Positions 54,557 to 63,893 of a stretch of DNA of 64,000 nt are shown here, piece after piece. The notes beneath the pieces were generated by a model. That model worked only from the letters and a program-made list of their open reading frames with translations. It was not told where the DNA came from and did no database searches. This DNA is from Cylindrotheca closterium (Eukaryota; Bacillariophyta; Bacillariophyceae; Bacillariales; Bacillariaceae). The position numbers and the translations under genes are program-made. The stretch's first letter is position 1; every line of letters begins with the position of its first letter. The DNA is taken from positions 639,954 through 703,953 of the forward strand of contig CAKOGP040000002.1 of assembly GCA_933822405.4 (NCBI GenBank), given 5' to 3'.

Positions 54557-57500
54557 ATGTGTATTGTTGACAATGCTAGTAGATCAGGTGGGAGTGTATC
54601 CCAAAGCACCACCACACAAACCAAGAGCACCGACAGCAAAGGAACCTCTCCTGACAATGTCGGCAGATCTTTTCGCCATGAAACAAGCTCAAGCTCCGAT
54701 TCACATTTTAGGACAAGGAACATGATTGATGTCGAAATGTCGCAGCTCGGACTCTATGGACGTCAAACAGAAACTGAAACCATTCGAAATTGTCTTGACG
54801 ACCTTGTCAAGACTGGAAAGAACAAGCTCCTGTACATTTCTGGAGTTTCCGGTTCTGGTAAGACGGCGCTTGCTGCCACTGTGGCCGATGTGGTCGATTC
54901 CGAAAGAGGCATCTTTGCAATTGGCAAGTTCGACCAGAAGCTACGCGACGAGCCGTATGCGGGTATTGCAACAGCTGGACGACATATCTGTGGTGAAATT
55001 CTTCATCGAAAGAACTCGACTGGAAAGATGCGATCTGGCCTATCCTTCGACCACATCAAGAAGACCATCATCGAGAATGTTGGATCCGAGTTGGTCACGC
55101 TTGCCATGATTCTTCCCGAGATCGAAGATATTGTGGGCTCTGTCTCAGATTTGTTCTCTGAAGATAGTGAACACGACGAAGACTATGGTGCGAACAGGGA
55201 ACGTCTGAATACTGCCTTTCGAACCTTCTTTCGTACAGTGGCTGCGTTCTTCAAGCCTCTTGTGATGGTCTTGGATGATGTCCAATGGGCCGATCTACCG
55301 TCTTTGAACCTAATGGAGGTCTTGATCACAGATGACGCGAGCACCAACTTCATGCTTGTGGCTCTGTACCGATCAAATGAGGTCAATGACGCTCATGCGG
55401 TGAGTAAGATGATCCGATCGCTTGATGAGAAACAAAAAGACTGCGATTTCGATACCACCAAGATCGAGGTCGGAGATCTGAGGGTTGGACAAGTGGACGA
55501 GATCCTGGTTGATCTACTGAAGCTACCAAGCTATCGCACTTCAGAGCTGGCCGAGATCATCCACAGAAGGACAGGAGGCAACGCCTTCTTCGTTTTGAAT
55601 TTCATCAGCATGCTCAAGAGTCAGAAACTGGTTGTATACTCGAAGCGAGAGCAAAGCTGGGTATGGGACGAGAGCGAGGTCGAGCTCGAGACTATAGCAA
55701 CCGATAACGTGGTCGATCTTTTGAAGCAACGCATGAAGAGTCTGCCCGCGAAAATGCAAGAGACCCTTGAACTGGCCGCTTGTCTGGGAGCTAGCTTTCG
55801 AGAAGATATGTTGTCAAAAGTAGCCAGGGATTACTTCGCAGGACAGAAAGACTGCCCGACAGCAGATCAAATCTCAAAATGGCTAACGGATGGCATCCTG
55901 CAAGGCCTACTGAAGATGGACAGCGTCGGCTACCGCTGGGTCCATGACAAAGTGCAAGAGGCCGCACTTTCGATCACAGATGACGCGGATCAGAAGAAGA
56001 TGCGCTACCAAGTTGGCAATATCATGCTTCGTCGGCTATCGAGGCAAGAACTGGACCAGGTCTTGTTTGTTGTGGTCAATCTACTGAATGCCGGAACTGG
56101 ACGTGAAATGTCGTCAGAGTCAGCGGTGTCTTTGGCCGAGTTGAATCTTCGGGCAGCGAACAGAGCCATGAGACTTTCTGGCTTCGAGGTAGCAAGTCAC
56201 TACACCGATACTGCGATCGAGCTCCTTCCGACAGGATACTGGAAGTCTCACTACGAGATGGCGATCAAGCTACATACGATTGCCACAAATGTGTATAGCG
56301 TGCTGGGAAATGTGGAAAAGATGGAAGCTATGTATGATGACGTTATGAAACAACCTAATGTTCCGTTGAAAGACAGGCTCCCTCTGTACAGCTCGATGGT
56401 AGAGTCTCTGTCAGGCAGAGATGTAGAACGTGCAAAAGATCTGTCCTTTGATGTCTTGGAGCAGTTGGGCCATGGCATCATGCGAGACGGGAAAAAGCTG
56501 ACTATGCATCTCAAGCTGAACCTTGTGAAATCTCACGACAGGAATCTAGATCCCAACATAGTGTCACGACTCCCAATGATGACAGATGAGAATGCTATTG
56601 CTGCAATGAAAGTCCTTTCTCCTATGATATCCTTGACTTATGCAACGAACAAGAAAGAACTGGCCTCAGTAACTTCGAAAATGGTCGCTCTTGTCAACAA
56701 GTACGGTGTATGTAGTGAGGCAGCTAATGCATTTGGAATCAGGGGAGCCTTCTCCAGTAACCTTAAAGTGATTGAAGCTCATGCAAAGTGTGCTCACATG
56801 ATAATGGATCAGTCCAAGGATCGCTATGCCAAAGTGGCAACAAAAGTATACATATTTTGCCTCTTCAGCTTTACCCGGGACATCCGATGGGTTCAGAAGA
56901 CTTTCTTTGAGAACTATCATTACGGCTTGCAAGTTGGAGACATTCAAATGTCGATCTACTCGTACATGATGGGACTGTACTACGAGCTCATGTGCGGGCG
57001 TTCGCTTGTGACTGTCACGGAAGAAACGAGAGAGACCATGGCACATCTCAAAGCGATGAATCGTGACTCCCAAATGGACCTACTGTCTGTTCTATTTCAA
57101 AGTATGCTGAACATGAAAGGGGAAGCAGAAGATCCTTTGGTACTCAAGGGAGAAGCCATGGACGAGACAGCATTGGATCCTGCCTCGATAACTTCTTGGA
57201 ACGATGCCTTGATAATTGGGTACAAAGGTGTTCTTAATGCGTATTGCGGCAGTCATCAAGCCAACGCTGAAGAGATTCTTGAAAAGATGCCCTTTGTGAG
57301 AGATGAAGTTGGTGCCGATGCAATCATAATGTGGCTTGATATCTATGTCGCTGTGTCTTGTTTGCACTGCGCCCGTTCCAGAGGCAAGCGATCAGGAAAG
57401 TACCGAAAGCATGGTCAGAATATTAGCAAGACGGTCAAGACATGGATTGCCCAAGGATGTCCAAACTTTTTACACCTTGACTACCTTCTGGATGCAGAGT

Positions 57501-57772
57501 TGGCTGTGTTGAAAGGTGATTTCAAAAAGGCTTGCAAATACTACAAGCTGTCGATCAAGATCGGAGAGAAAATGGGTCGGGTGAACGATGCTGGGTTAGC
57601 ATCGGAGCGGCTTGGGGAGTATTTGCTTGAAAAGAAGGACAAAGGCGGTGCTCGGAAGGCTCTGCTGCGGTCGATCGAATTCTACAAGCTGTGGGCATCT
57701 GATTACAAAGTAGAATCGGTCCGTTCTATGTACGAAGAGGTTCTCCGCCCTGCCAGTGTCATTCAACAGTGA
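54557..57772 (+). CDS. STAND-type ATPase, tandem copy C
   Basis: A single exon encodes 1,071 aa. The Ser/Thr-rich N-terminal 60 residues carry several changes (SGGSV, FRHETSS, HFRTRNMIDVE). Then, after two silent changes near 54780 and 54850, the ATPase and first helical part look identical to A and B up to about 56,487. The C-terminal third starts as its own mix (TMHLKLNL, MMTDENA, LASVTSKM, YGVCSEAANAF) and becomes nearly identical to copy A over the last ~230 residues and the 3' flank. The protein is thus a mosaic, pointing to gene conversion between copies. The hairpin module found after A and B is missing downstream. Confidence 0.88.
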   Translation: MCIVDNASRSGGSVSQSTTTQTKSTDSKGTSPDNVGRSFRHETSSSSDSHFRTRNMIDVEMSQLGLYGRQTETETIRNCLDDLVKTGKNKLLYISGVSGSGKTALAATVADVVDSERGIFAIGKFDQKLRDEPYAGIATAGRHICGEILHRKNSTGKMRSGLSFDHIKKTIIENVGSELVTLAMILPEIEDIVGSVSDLFSEDSEHDEDYGANRERLNTAFRTFFRTVAAFFKPLVMVLDDVQWADLPSLNLMEVLITDDASTNFMLVALYRSNEVNDAHAVSKMIRSLDEKQKDCDFDTTKIEVGDLRVGQVDEILVDLLKLPSYRTSELAEIIHRRTGGNAFFVLNFISMLKSQKLVVYSKREQSWVWDESEVELETIATDNVVDLLKQRMKSLPAKMQETLELAACLGASFREDMLSKVARDYFAGQKDCPTADQISKWLTDGILQGLLKMDSVGYRWVHDKVQEAALSITDDADQKKMRYQVGNIMLRRLSRQELDQVLFVVVNLLNAGTGREMSSESAVSLAELNLRAANRAMRLSGFEVASHYTDTAIELLPTGYWKSHYEMAIKLHTIATNVYSVLGNVEKMEAMYDDVMKQPNVPLKDRLPLYSSMVESLSGRDVERAKDLSFDVLEQLGHGIMRDGKKLTMHLKLNLVKSHDRNLDPNIVSRLPMMTDENAIAAMKVLSPMISLTYATNKKELASVTSKMVALVNKYGVCSEAANAFGIRGAFSSNLKVIEAHAKCAHMIMDQSKDRYAKVATKVYIFCLFSFTRDIRWVQKTFFENYHYGLQVGDIQMSIYSYMMGLYYELMCGRSLVTVTEETRETMAHLKAMNRDSQMDLLSVLFQSMLNMKGEAEDPLVLKGEAMDETALDPASITSWNDALIIGYKGVLNAYCGSHQANAEEILEKMPFVRDEVGADAIIMWLDIYVAVSCLHCARSRGKRSGKYRKHGQNISKTVKTWIAQGCPNFLHLDYLLDAELAVLKGDFKKACKYYKLSIKIGEKMGRVNDAGLASERLGEYLLEKKDKGGARKALLRSIEFYKLWASDYKVESVRSMYEEVLRPASVIQQ

Positions 57773-58200
57773 GCTTGAGATTGACTTTCACCAAGCTTTA
57801 TAGCAATTTGATGAATGGAGAATCAAGACGAGACGATCGTCAAGAACTCTCTTCAAGGCTCGGTTTTTTTCTTCTACCAGTGCGATTTTATTATTATTTT
57901 TGCTTCGTGTATTTAAAGTAATATTATTATTTCATTTTTCATTTTTCAGAGAAGTATTCTATAGGAATAGGTGGTCTTGAACAGCTGATTTGCTATCGAA
58001 GCGTAGGATAGACTCTTCACCTGCTTTATGAAAGACGACAATGTAACCTGTACAGTACGAGGGGGCGACCATGATTTTACCATAAGTCCACCACAAACTC
58101 GTTGACTTCAATGTTCAACACCACGAAGTCTTTCATAGTTGTCAAGACCAAAGTGCCTATAGTTCCAACCGCAGACTCCCTACACAGTCAAACAAAAGCG
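57773..58200. other. 3' flank of STAND copy C, then unrelated sequence
   Basis: The first ~250 bp match the flank of copy A (stop context to GCTTCGTGT) and then faintly that of copy B (CAGCTGATTTGCTATCGAAG near 57980). Similarity to the other two spacers stops around 58020, before the place where the hairpin module would lie. No gene seen in the rest. Confidence 0.55.
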
Positions 58201-59690
58201 ACAATTTAGATCCCAACTATCCAATTTACCGCAGCAACACTGATTTTGGGATTGGAGCTTTGGAATTGTTTAGGTGGTGCAAGGGTGTGGAGATCATCAG
58301 TAGATTTAGTGAGATCCAGAACACTAGATTGGATACTTTGGAGTCAAGAGTCCGTGAGATGCAGATTGCTACAAAGGACTTGAAGTAGTCTAGTGACTAC
58401 ATAAAGAATTTGCTTGAGCTATCAATGCGAACTCTTTGCGATCACATTCTGCCTGGAATTATCAGGATGAAGGAAGAGTTCTTTGAGGACCCAAGACAAT
58501 TGTTGGCTCAACAAGTAGAGTCTCTAGAAAATGTCCATGCTCCCTTGGCATTGGGGGTACCGGTCTCTTTGAGTCGGTAGACACGAGTAAACTAGTAGTG
58601 ATTGAAAATTCTGAAGAACAAAAAACTATCCTTGCAAGGATAGGGGGCTCGAGAAAAAGAATGCGTCTCTGAAACAAGAGATAGCTGAGTTGGAGTCAAG
58701 AGTAACAACTCAACAAGAGCGCATGGTACCACTCCCACCATTGATCTTGGATTCCTTGTCAAGTCTTCAGGAGCGATTGGCCAACTGGGAACTGAAGGCT
58801 CAGAAGGGTAAAGGAAGTCACCGTGGTAGGTTGTGAGTTTGGCGGAGTCCAGGATTGTAAGCGTTTCTTGTATACAGGATGGATTTGGACAGCTCATCAG
58901 TGTGGTTTATTTGGCATGATGTGGTTAACTGTGTGACAAAGGAAGGGAAAGCATCAACCATTGATGATGTAACGCAATCAGAGGGGGTTTTGATAACATG
59001 CTGATGGCATCTTTGTATGCATCCATGCAAAAGGCCATCCCAATACCCCTAGCTGGTACCAGCAGCCGTCACCCTTTACCAAGGATCAGTTCTTTTGAGA
59101 AATGGGACAGGCGGTATGGCAGACAAGGAATTTGATTTGAGATATCTCAAGGGGTGGACCAAGAGGTCTCAAAAACTATTGGTTGGCTGATTAGACCAAT
59201 GAGCCCCCGTCATCAGGATGCCTTGGCGGTCTTAACCACCCTCACTATGGATGCAAGGAACCATTGGTTGGCTATTGCCAATTTCCTCACAAGTCAAAGA
59301 GCAATTTGCCTTTGGCAGTGTGAAGATGCAGAAGATTCCCATGCAAAGTCATAAAAGCTGTATTCATGGAACTGCATCGGGTTTGGAGTATGGGTTCAAT
59401 GAGACCTAGTTTGAAGAAGTTATCAATACATGATGGCTGCTGCAGGGATGATGTGGGGTATATTACAATACCACAAACTCATGAACAAGGTTGTTAGTCA
59501 CAAATTTTTGGGACACCCGAAACTCTTGATATACTCATTGAATCATTGGTCTCGTCTCAAAGTGAGCCTGAAGGATCTGGAACCAATGAAGAAACAGGCA
59601 GATCAGCTTCAGATGGAAATGGGTGCTATGCTGGAGGAACTCGACAAGAAGGAGGATAAACTAGGGGACAATGATGTCGTTTGAGTGTAT
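58201..59690 (+). pseudogene. Decayed coiled-coil, gag-like ORF
   Basis: Plus-strand translation shows protein-like stretches broken by several stops and frame changes. Examples are FSEIQNTRLDTLESRVREMQ, LEKKNASLKQEIAELESRV, SSVWFIWHDVVNCVTKEG, PSPRISSFEKWDRRYGRQ-like text, and LQYHKLMNKVVSHKFLGHP, then KKQADQLQMEMGAMLEELDKK. Coiled coils flank a middle domain. The order of pieces recalls a repetitive, uncharacterised ORF family I associate with diatom retroelements, but I cannot name it. It is clearly not intact. Confidence 0.5.
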
Positions 59691-60058
59691 CTAAGGTTTG
59701 GAGATCATGCTGGAGGAATCTACAATTTGGAGATCGGAGACGGAGATGTCAGCAAGCCACGCAACAGCAATCAGGATGAGCATTCCGACAATTTGTGAAT
59801 GCTCGTTCTTGTTCTGAACCCTCTCAAGCTTTTCCTGTGGAGTTTGAAGATTCCAAGACCGGACACCAACAACGACGAGATGGATTAGGAACTCATCAAG
59901 TCTACTGGCTCGTTTTTGTATGGTAACGTGCCGGACCTTCGGCGGAGGAGCTTTGGTGAATGTGTATTACCTCTTTGATACTTCCAATCACATTCACAAA
60001 CCATACAATACAGAAATTGGAATTCACGCAAATCGCTTGAAAACTCTATTTATGTATC
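59691..60058. other. No gene seen
   Basis: Sequence between the decayed ORF and the left LTR. Short open frames only. Confidence 0.5.
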
Positions 60059-60314
60059 ACGATATGCTTGCATCGCCCGTTGCATCAAGAACCACCTCTG
60101 AAGTTGAATGGAGAATCAAGTGGATGTAAGGACGCCTGGTGACTTTTAGTGTATGATCAATCGACTGGCTCTGATCATAGAAGGGAAGAGTGTAATGACC
60201 TTGGAGTGACCTTGGAACTAGATTAGTTCCTTTGGAGGTACAGACATAGCTTTAGGCCTAACTCTCATGTCACTCCTTTCTGTGGCTTTTTGAGAGACTC
60301 TATAACTTTTGTTG
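60059..60314 (+). repeat. Left LTR-like direct repeat
   Basis: Starts ACGATATGCTTGCATCGCCC and ends CTATAACTTTTGTTG. It differs from the right copy at roughly a dozen sites, so the insertion is not recent. Confidence 0.8.
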
Positions 60315-60354
60315 TGACCCATTCCTATCTCTTCTTCTAGGATGGTTCACTATT

Positions 60355-60490
60355 CAAATTGTGAGATTTTTATGATCAGTAAAAATAGTTAATTTGGCTC
60401 CATACACCATAGATCGAAACTCTTTCAAACCATGTACAACAGCCAACATTTCTTTTTCCATCACAGAGTAATTTCTTTGTGCAGCTATCA
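60355..60490 (-). pseudogene. Gypsy-type RNase H fragment
   Basis: Minus-strand reading gives IAAQRNYSVMEKEMLAVVHG, then LKEFRSMVYGAKLTIFTDHK and NLTI before a stop. This is the RT-RNase H connection of Ty3/gypsy elements (the xYTDHKNL motif). Only ~45 residues survive, in the orientation opposite to the surrounding LTR element. Confidence 0.8.
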
Positions 60491-60501
60491 ATATTCGTTA
60501 A

Positions 60502-60648
60502 TTCTTTATCACAGATCAAGTTGAGAAAGGAAATGTTAAGATCAAATACTGTCCAACTGACAATATGATTGCGGATTTTATGACTAAGCCATTGCAAGGT
60601 GAGAAGTTTCGCAAGTTCAGAGATCTGATTCTTGGTCCACAGGAATAG
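60502..60648 (+). pseudogene. Ty1/copia RNase H C-terminal fragment
   Basis: Reads FFITDQVEKGNVKIKYCPTD, NMIADFMTKPLQGEKFRKFR, DLILGPQE, stop. The PTDNMIADFMTKPLQG motif is the hallmark end of copia polyproteins. No upstream copia sequence is present. Confidence 0.88.
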
Positions 60649-61246
60649 GTCAGACAAGTATGTGTATGTTCAAATGAAAATACAAAACAAAATAAGCAGT
60701 GAATGAGAGCATGTCCCATTGCTGCCAATGGTGATTGTCACAATGGCAGGAGTGTGTTGGGATATGACGAAGTATGAGTTTTTACGTTCCAAAAGAAACT
60801 ATTCAAGTACGAAGTTTCCGACACGTGCGATCGGACTTTGATCGTGATGTCGGGATTCGACGCAAGTCTGCCGGACAAGCAAGTCTGCCGGACAATCTAT
60901 ATCCACACAAAAAGGGAAAGACCCTATACAAGTGGAATATCGATGTTGTGTACGATGCAGTAGGGAATAATACAAGATGTCCCAAAGTACTGCATTCAAC
61001 ACAGAATCCTGGTAGAAGTCAAATCGAGATCTGTAAACAAGGAATTTTCCAAGGGAAAATCGTCGAACTCACTTTTGTGATTGAATCATCAATTCAAGCC
61101 AAACATTAATCAAATAGGAACAATTTCACTCAAAGTATACCTAACACAGGAGAACTATTGTCGTGAAAGTGTTGTACAGTCGATTACAAATTTAGATTGC
61201 AGAGAGTTTGTTCTGAGCGCTAGAGGCACTCACGATAGAGCACATT

Positions 61247-61956
61247 TTGCTTTATTCTAACATTAGAGAATTTGAATTCAACGCGTTGACTTGTATTGAT
61301 CCCGTGACAAATCTCACTGAACTTGCTTTTATCGAGAATCAAACTGCAGCACACGTGGCAAACGTGTTTGTCGCAATATCCAAGACCATACAAATGTATT
61401 TCATTGGTGAAGCTTTTCAAGCGAAAATTGCTACTTGGGGAATCCATGATGGCGGAACCACTAGCAAGTATGCGACTGCAAATGCAATCTGTGAACGAAT
61501 GCATTTGACCGTGGCCAGCATTTTGCGAACCAGATACAACAATGCTGCTCCAAACTTTCAAGTCGCTGTTGAAGAAATCAAGCGAGCTCTTGCTGCTTGC
61601 AATCATGCAATGAGATGTGCTGTATCAACAGCATTGATGAACAATACTCCTGGTGAGACTGTGTTTCATCGTGACATGCTACGAAACATTCCTCTAATTG
61701 TCGATCTACTTTCTATGCAGCAAAAGAGACAGTACAAGAAAACTTGAGGAGACAGAACGAGCAAAAAGAATTTGATTACAGAAATGGTGGAGAAGTTTTG
61801 ATCAAGAATACTGATGGAAGGAAGTTGGATACGAAATACAGAGGTCCGTATCCTATTACAAATGTTGACACTAATGCTACAGTGGAAATTCAGTGCACAG
61901 ATGCAATCCGTGAAAGGATCAACATCAGACGGCTTGTGCCGTTTTGTCAAGTCTAA
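61247..61956 (+). pseudogene. Gypsy-type integrase fragment, frame-broken
   Basis: Readable as EFNALTCIDPVTNLTELAFI, then a frame change into SQYPRPYKCI, where the catalytic DN-GGEF region is deleted, then AFQAKIATWGIHDGGTTSKY and CNHAMRCAVSTALMNNTPGE. A second frame change at ~61744 leads into LRRQNEQKEFDYRNGGEVLI and INIRRLVPFCQV, stop. The missing Asp and the two shifts make it inactive. Confidence 0.82.
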
Positions 61957-61959
61957 TGG

Positions 61960-62215
61960 ACGATATGCTTGCATTGCCCATTGCGTCAAGAACCACCTCT
62001 GAAGTTGCATGGAGAATCAAGTGGATGTAAGGACGCCTGGTGACTTTTAGTGTATGATCAATCGGCTGGCTCTGATCATAGAAGGGAAGAGTGTAATGAC
62101 CTATGGGTGACCTTGGAACTAGATTAGATCCTTTGGAGGTACAGAAATAGCCTTAGGCCTAACTCTCACGTCACTCCTTTCTGTGGCTTTCTGAGAGAAT
62201 CTATAACTTTTGTTG
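61960..62215 (+). repeat. Right LTR-like direct repeat
   Basis: Matches 60059-60314. Its end abuts directly a hairpin-rich repeat (62216 onward). Confidence 0.8.
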
Positions 62216-62385
62216 CGATTGCTCATCCTTCTCAATCGCTTTGGATTTCGCAGACTCCCATTGGGCCTAAAAGAATTTCAATGATGTTTTTGGGCTGACA
62301 GTTGTTACTAGCTGTTGGCCCCCAATCCCCCAGCACAAGCGCTGGTTTCCTCCAAGGGTGAGGTGGGACTAGGGTAATCTTAATA
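62213..62385. repeat. Hairpin-rich repeat, copy 1
   Basis: About 165 bp, repeated at 62592-62775. Contains GCGATTG...CAATCGC (7-bp stem), GGGCTGACAG...CTGTTGGCCC, and CCAGCAC AA GCGCTGG (one mismatch), then CCAAGGGTGAGGTGGGACT. Three stems and a G-rich tail: the same layout as the modules after STAND copies A and B, but without clear sequence match in the stems. Confidence 0.65.
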
Positions 62386-62446
62386 ACTATCTATTGCTAG
62401 ACTTCAAATTCACTCTGTCAAATACAGAGCAGTCTTTTCAAAAGAA

Positions 62447-62473
62447 ATGAGCTGCAACTGAGCTGCAGCTCAT
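62447..62473. repeat. Perfect 10-bp-arm hairpin
   Basis: ATGAGCTGCA at 62447-62456 pairs with TGCAGCTCAT at 62464-62473 across a 7-nt loop. Confidence 0.8.
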
Positions 62474-62591
62474 TCACCAACTTCTTTTACAACCTCTTTG
62501 GTATGTAGCTTTCCACTGTCCTGCTACTGTACCTTCTTTGCATACGTACTTCGGCATTCCGATCAGTCCGTCCTTCGCTAGCCAACACCTG

Positions 62592-62775
62592 CAGCGATTG
62601 CTCATCCTTCTCAATCGCTTTGGATTTCGCAGACTCCAATTGGGCCTAAAAGAGTTTCAATGATGTTTTTGGGCTGACAGTTGTTACTAGCTGTTGGCCC
62701 CCAATCATCCCCCAGCGCAAGCGCTGGTTTCCTCCATTTGGCCATCTTGTTGCCGTCCAGGGTGTGGTGGGTGAA
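62592..62775. repeat. Hairpin-rich repeat, copy 2
   Basis: Nearly the same as 62213-62385. Stem 3 is perfect here (CCAGCGC AA GCGCTGG), and the G-rich tail reads CCAGGGTGTGGTGGGTG. It stops at the 3' end of the recombinase pseudogene, so it may be the terminal region of that retroelement. Confidence 0.65.
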
Positions 62776-62783
62776 AAAAAACG

Positions 62784-63893
62784 CTAGTGCCCGACGTGAT
62801 CAACAAGAACATCGGTCAAGCGTTGCATCAAAGGCTCGGACTGGGTGTGAAGATACCAAAAAACTTCATCGGAGCGCCACCGACCAAGTAGTTTGATGAG
62901 ACTAGTCGGGATATTGCCTTCAAGAAGCGCGGTAGCCCCGGTGCATCAAAGAGCACTGATTGTGGGAGGTCAATCGACCTCCACGGAGAGAGCAACTGCT
63001 CTCAAATATTTTGTCATCATTTGATCTGTGACATTGCAAGGGACTCCAAACTCGGAGTAGTAGGTGAACAGGGGGGTGTCGCCAGTCGTGTGTTGACTCT
63101 GTTGAAGGTGTCGGACAATGGCAATCAGCGTAGCTGTTGGGTTGTCAGCATTAAATGACGTGCCCAAACCAATCTTTTCGTCTGGCACCGCATTTTTTGG
63201 TTTTTCAAATATCAGACCGGCGAATGTCACAAGTGACGTGTCCAGGAGGCGAAGGGGAATGACGTCGCCACGAAATTCTGCGTCGTTGATACAAAAAAAC
63301 ACTTGCTTCAACTTGAAGGGAAATTGCGTTCCCGCTTTTGACAGAAATTCGCCAGGACGTAACAAAAAGGAAAACCCCAACCACATCAATCGATTCATTG
63401 CCTTTGCGGCATGTGTACTTGTGGGTTTTGTGGCGAGCTTTGATGCTTGCCTTAACAAGGACTTTGGCAATGGGTGTACTCGTTGTGCTGCTGGATCCTC
63501 TTTCTTCCAACTTTTCAGCAGCCGTGTCCAAGGAAAGTTCATTGTGCCTGGTGCATATCGGTTCATCCTCGGATAGAGCAGTCCCAATGAGGAAAAGGCC
63601 TGGCCCACCTGGCGCATGGCATCTTCAGCCGTTCGACCCCGGACCTGTCTCTTTCTGGGGGCAATTTTTCCACGTCGCCATTGGGTTCCAAAGAGGAGGA
63701 TGATGAGCAAGGGATCGTCGACCGCTGACAATCCTGGGTCGAGGGTGAGGCTGTCGCAGAAGGCAACACATGTGGTCCAGACAGAGTGTGCCTTTGCAAC
63801 TCTTGAAGGACAGACTCCGCGTTCGATTCTGAGTTCAATAGCACGGATGTCATCAAGGAGTTCACGGCGTTCAGCATCCTGTACAGTTGCCAA
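62784..63893 (-). pseudogene. Tyrosine recombinase of a DIRS-like retrotransposon, two in-frame TGA
   Basis: Minus-strand frame from ~63893 to a TAG at 62784, about 370 codons, open except for TGA at 62972-62970 and 62948-62946. N-terminal core: AEDAMRQVGQAFSSLGLLYP and WKKEDPAAQRVHPLPKSLL; first catalytic Arg in LGFSFLLRPGEF. After the stops the frame continues ALLEGNIPTSLIKLLGRWRS and DEVFWYLHTQSEPLM, the C-terminal catalytic box with Tyr. The second TGA sits where the family has the second catalytic Arg (SAL-stop-CTGATALL), consistent with CGA to TGA. Expected to be dead. Confidence 0.8.

Larger units (their letters stand above)
60059..62215 (+). mobile_element. Degenerate gypsy-type LTR retrotransposon with nested fragments
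   Basis: Two 256-bp direct repeats bound it (60059-60314 and 61960-62215). The integrase remnant ends three bases before the right repeat, as expected for Ty3/gypsy order. The inside is scrambled: a minus-strand gypsy RNase H piece, a plus-strand copia RNase H tail, and an unassigned stretch around 60815-61110. Gag, protease and reverse transcriptase are missing. The element cannot move by itself. Confidence 0.75.

Noticed and set aside
45740..57772. CRISPR array or bacterial defence island
   Set aside because: No short spaced repeats. The genes nearby are eukaryotic with introns; the STAND genes lack introns but match the rest in base composition.
58201..59690. Functional coiled-coil protein gene
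   Set aside because: Several stops and frame changes that no GT-AG introns would remove.
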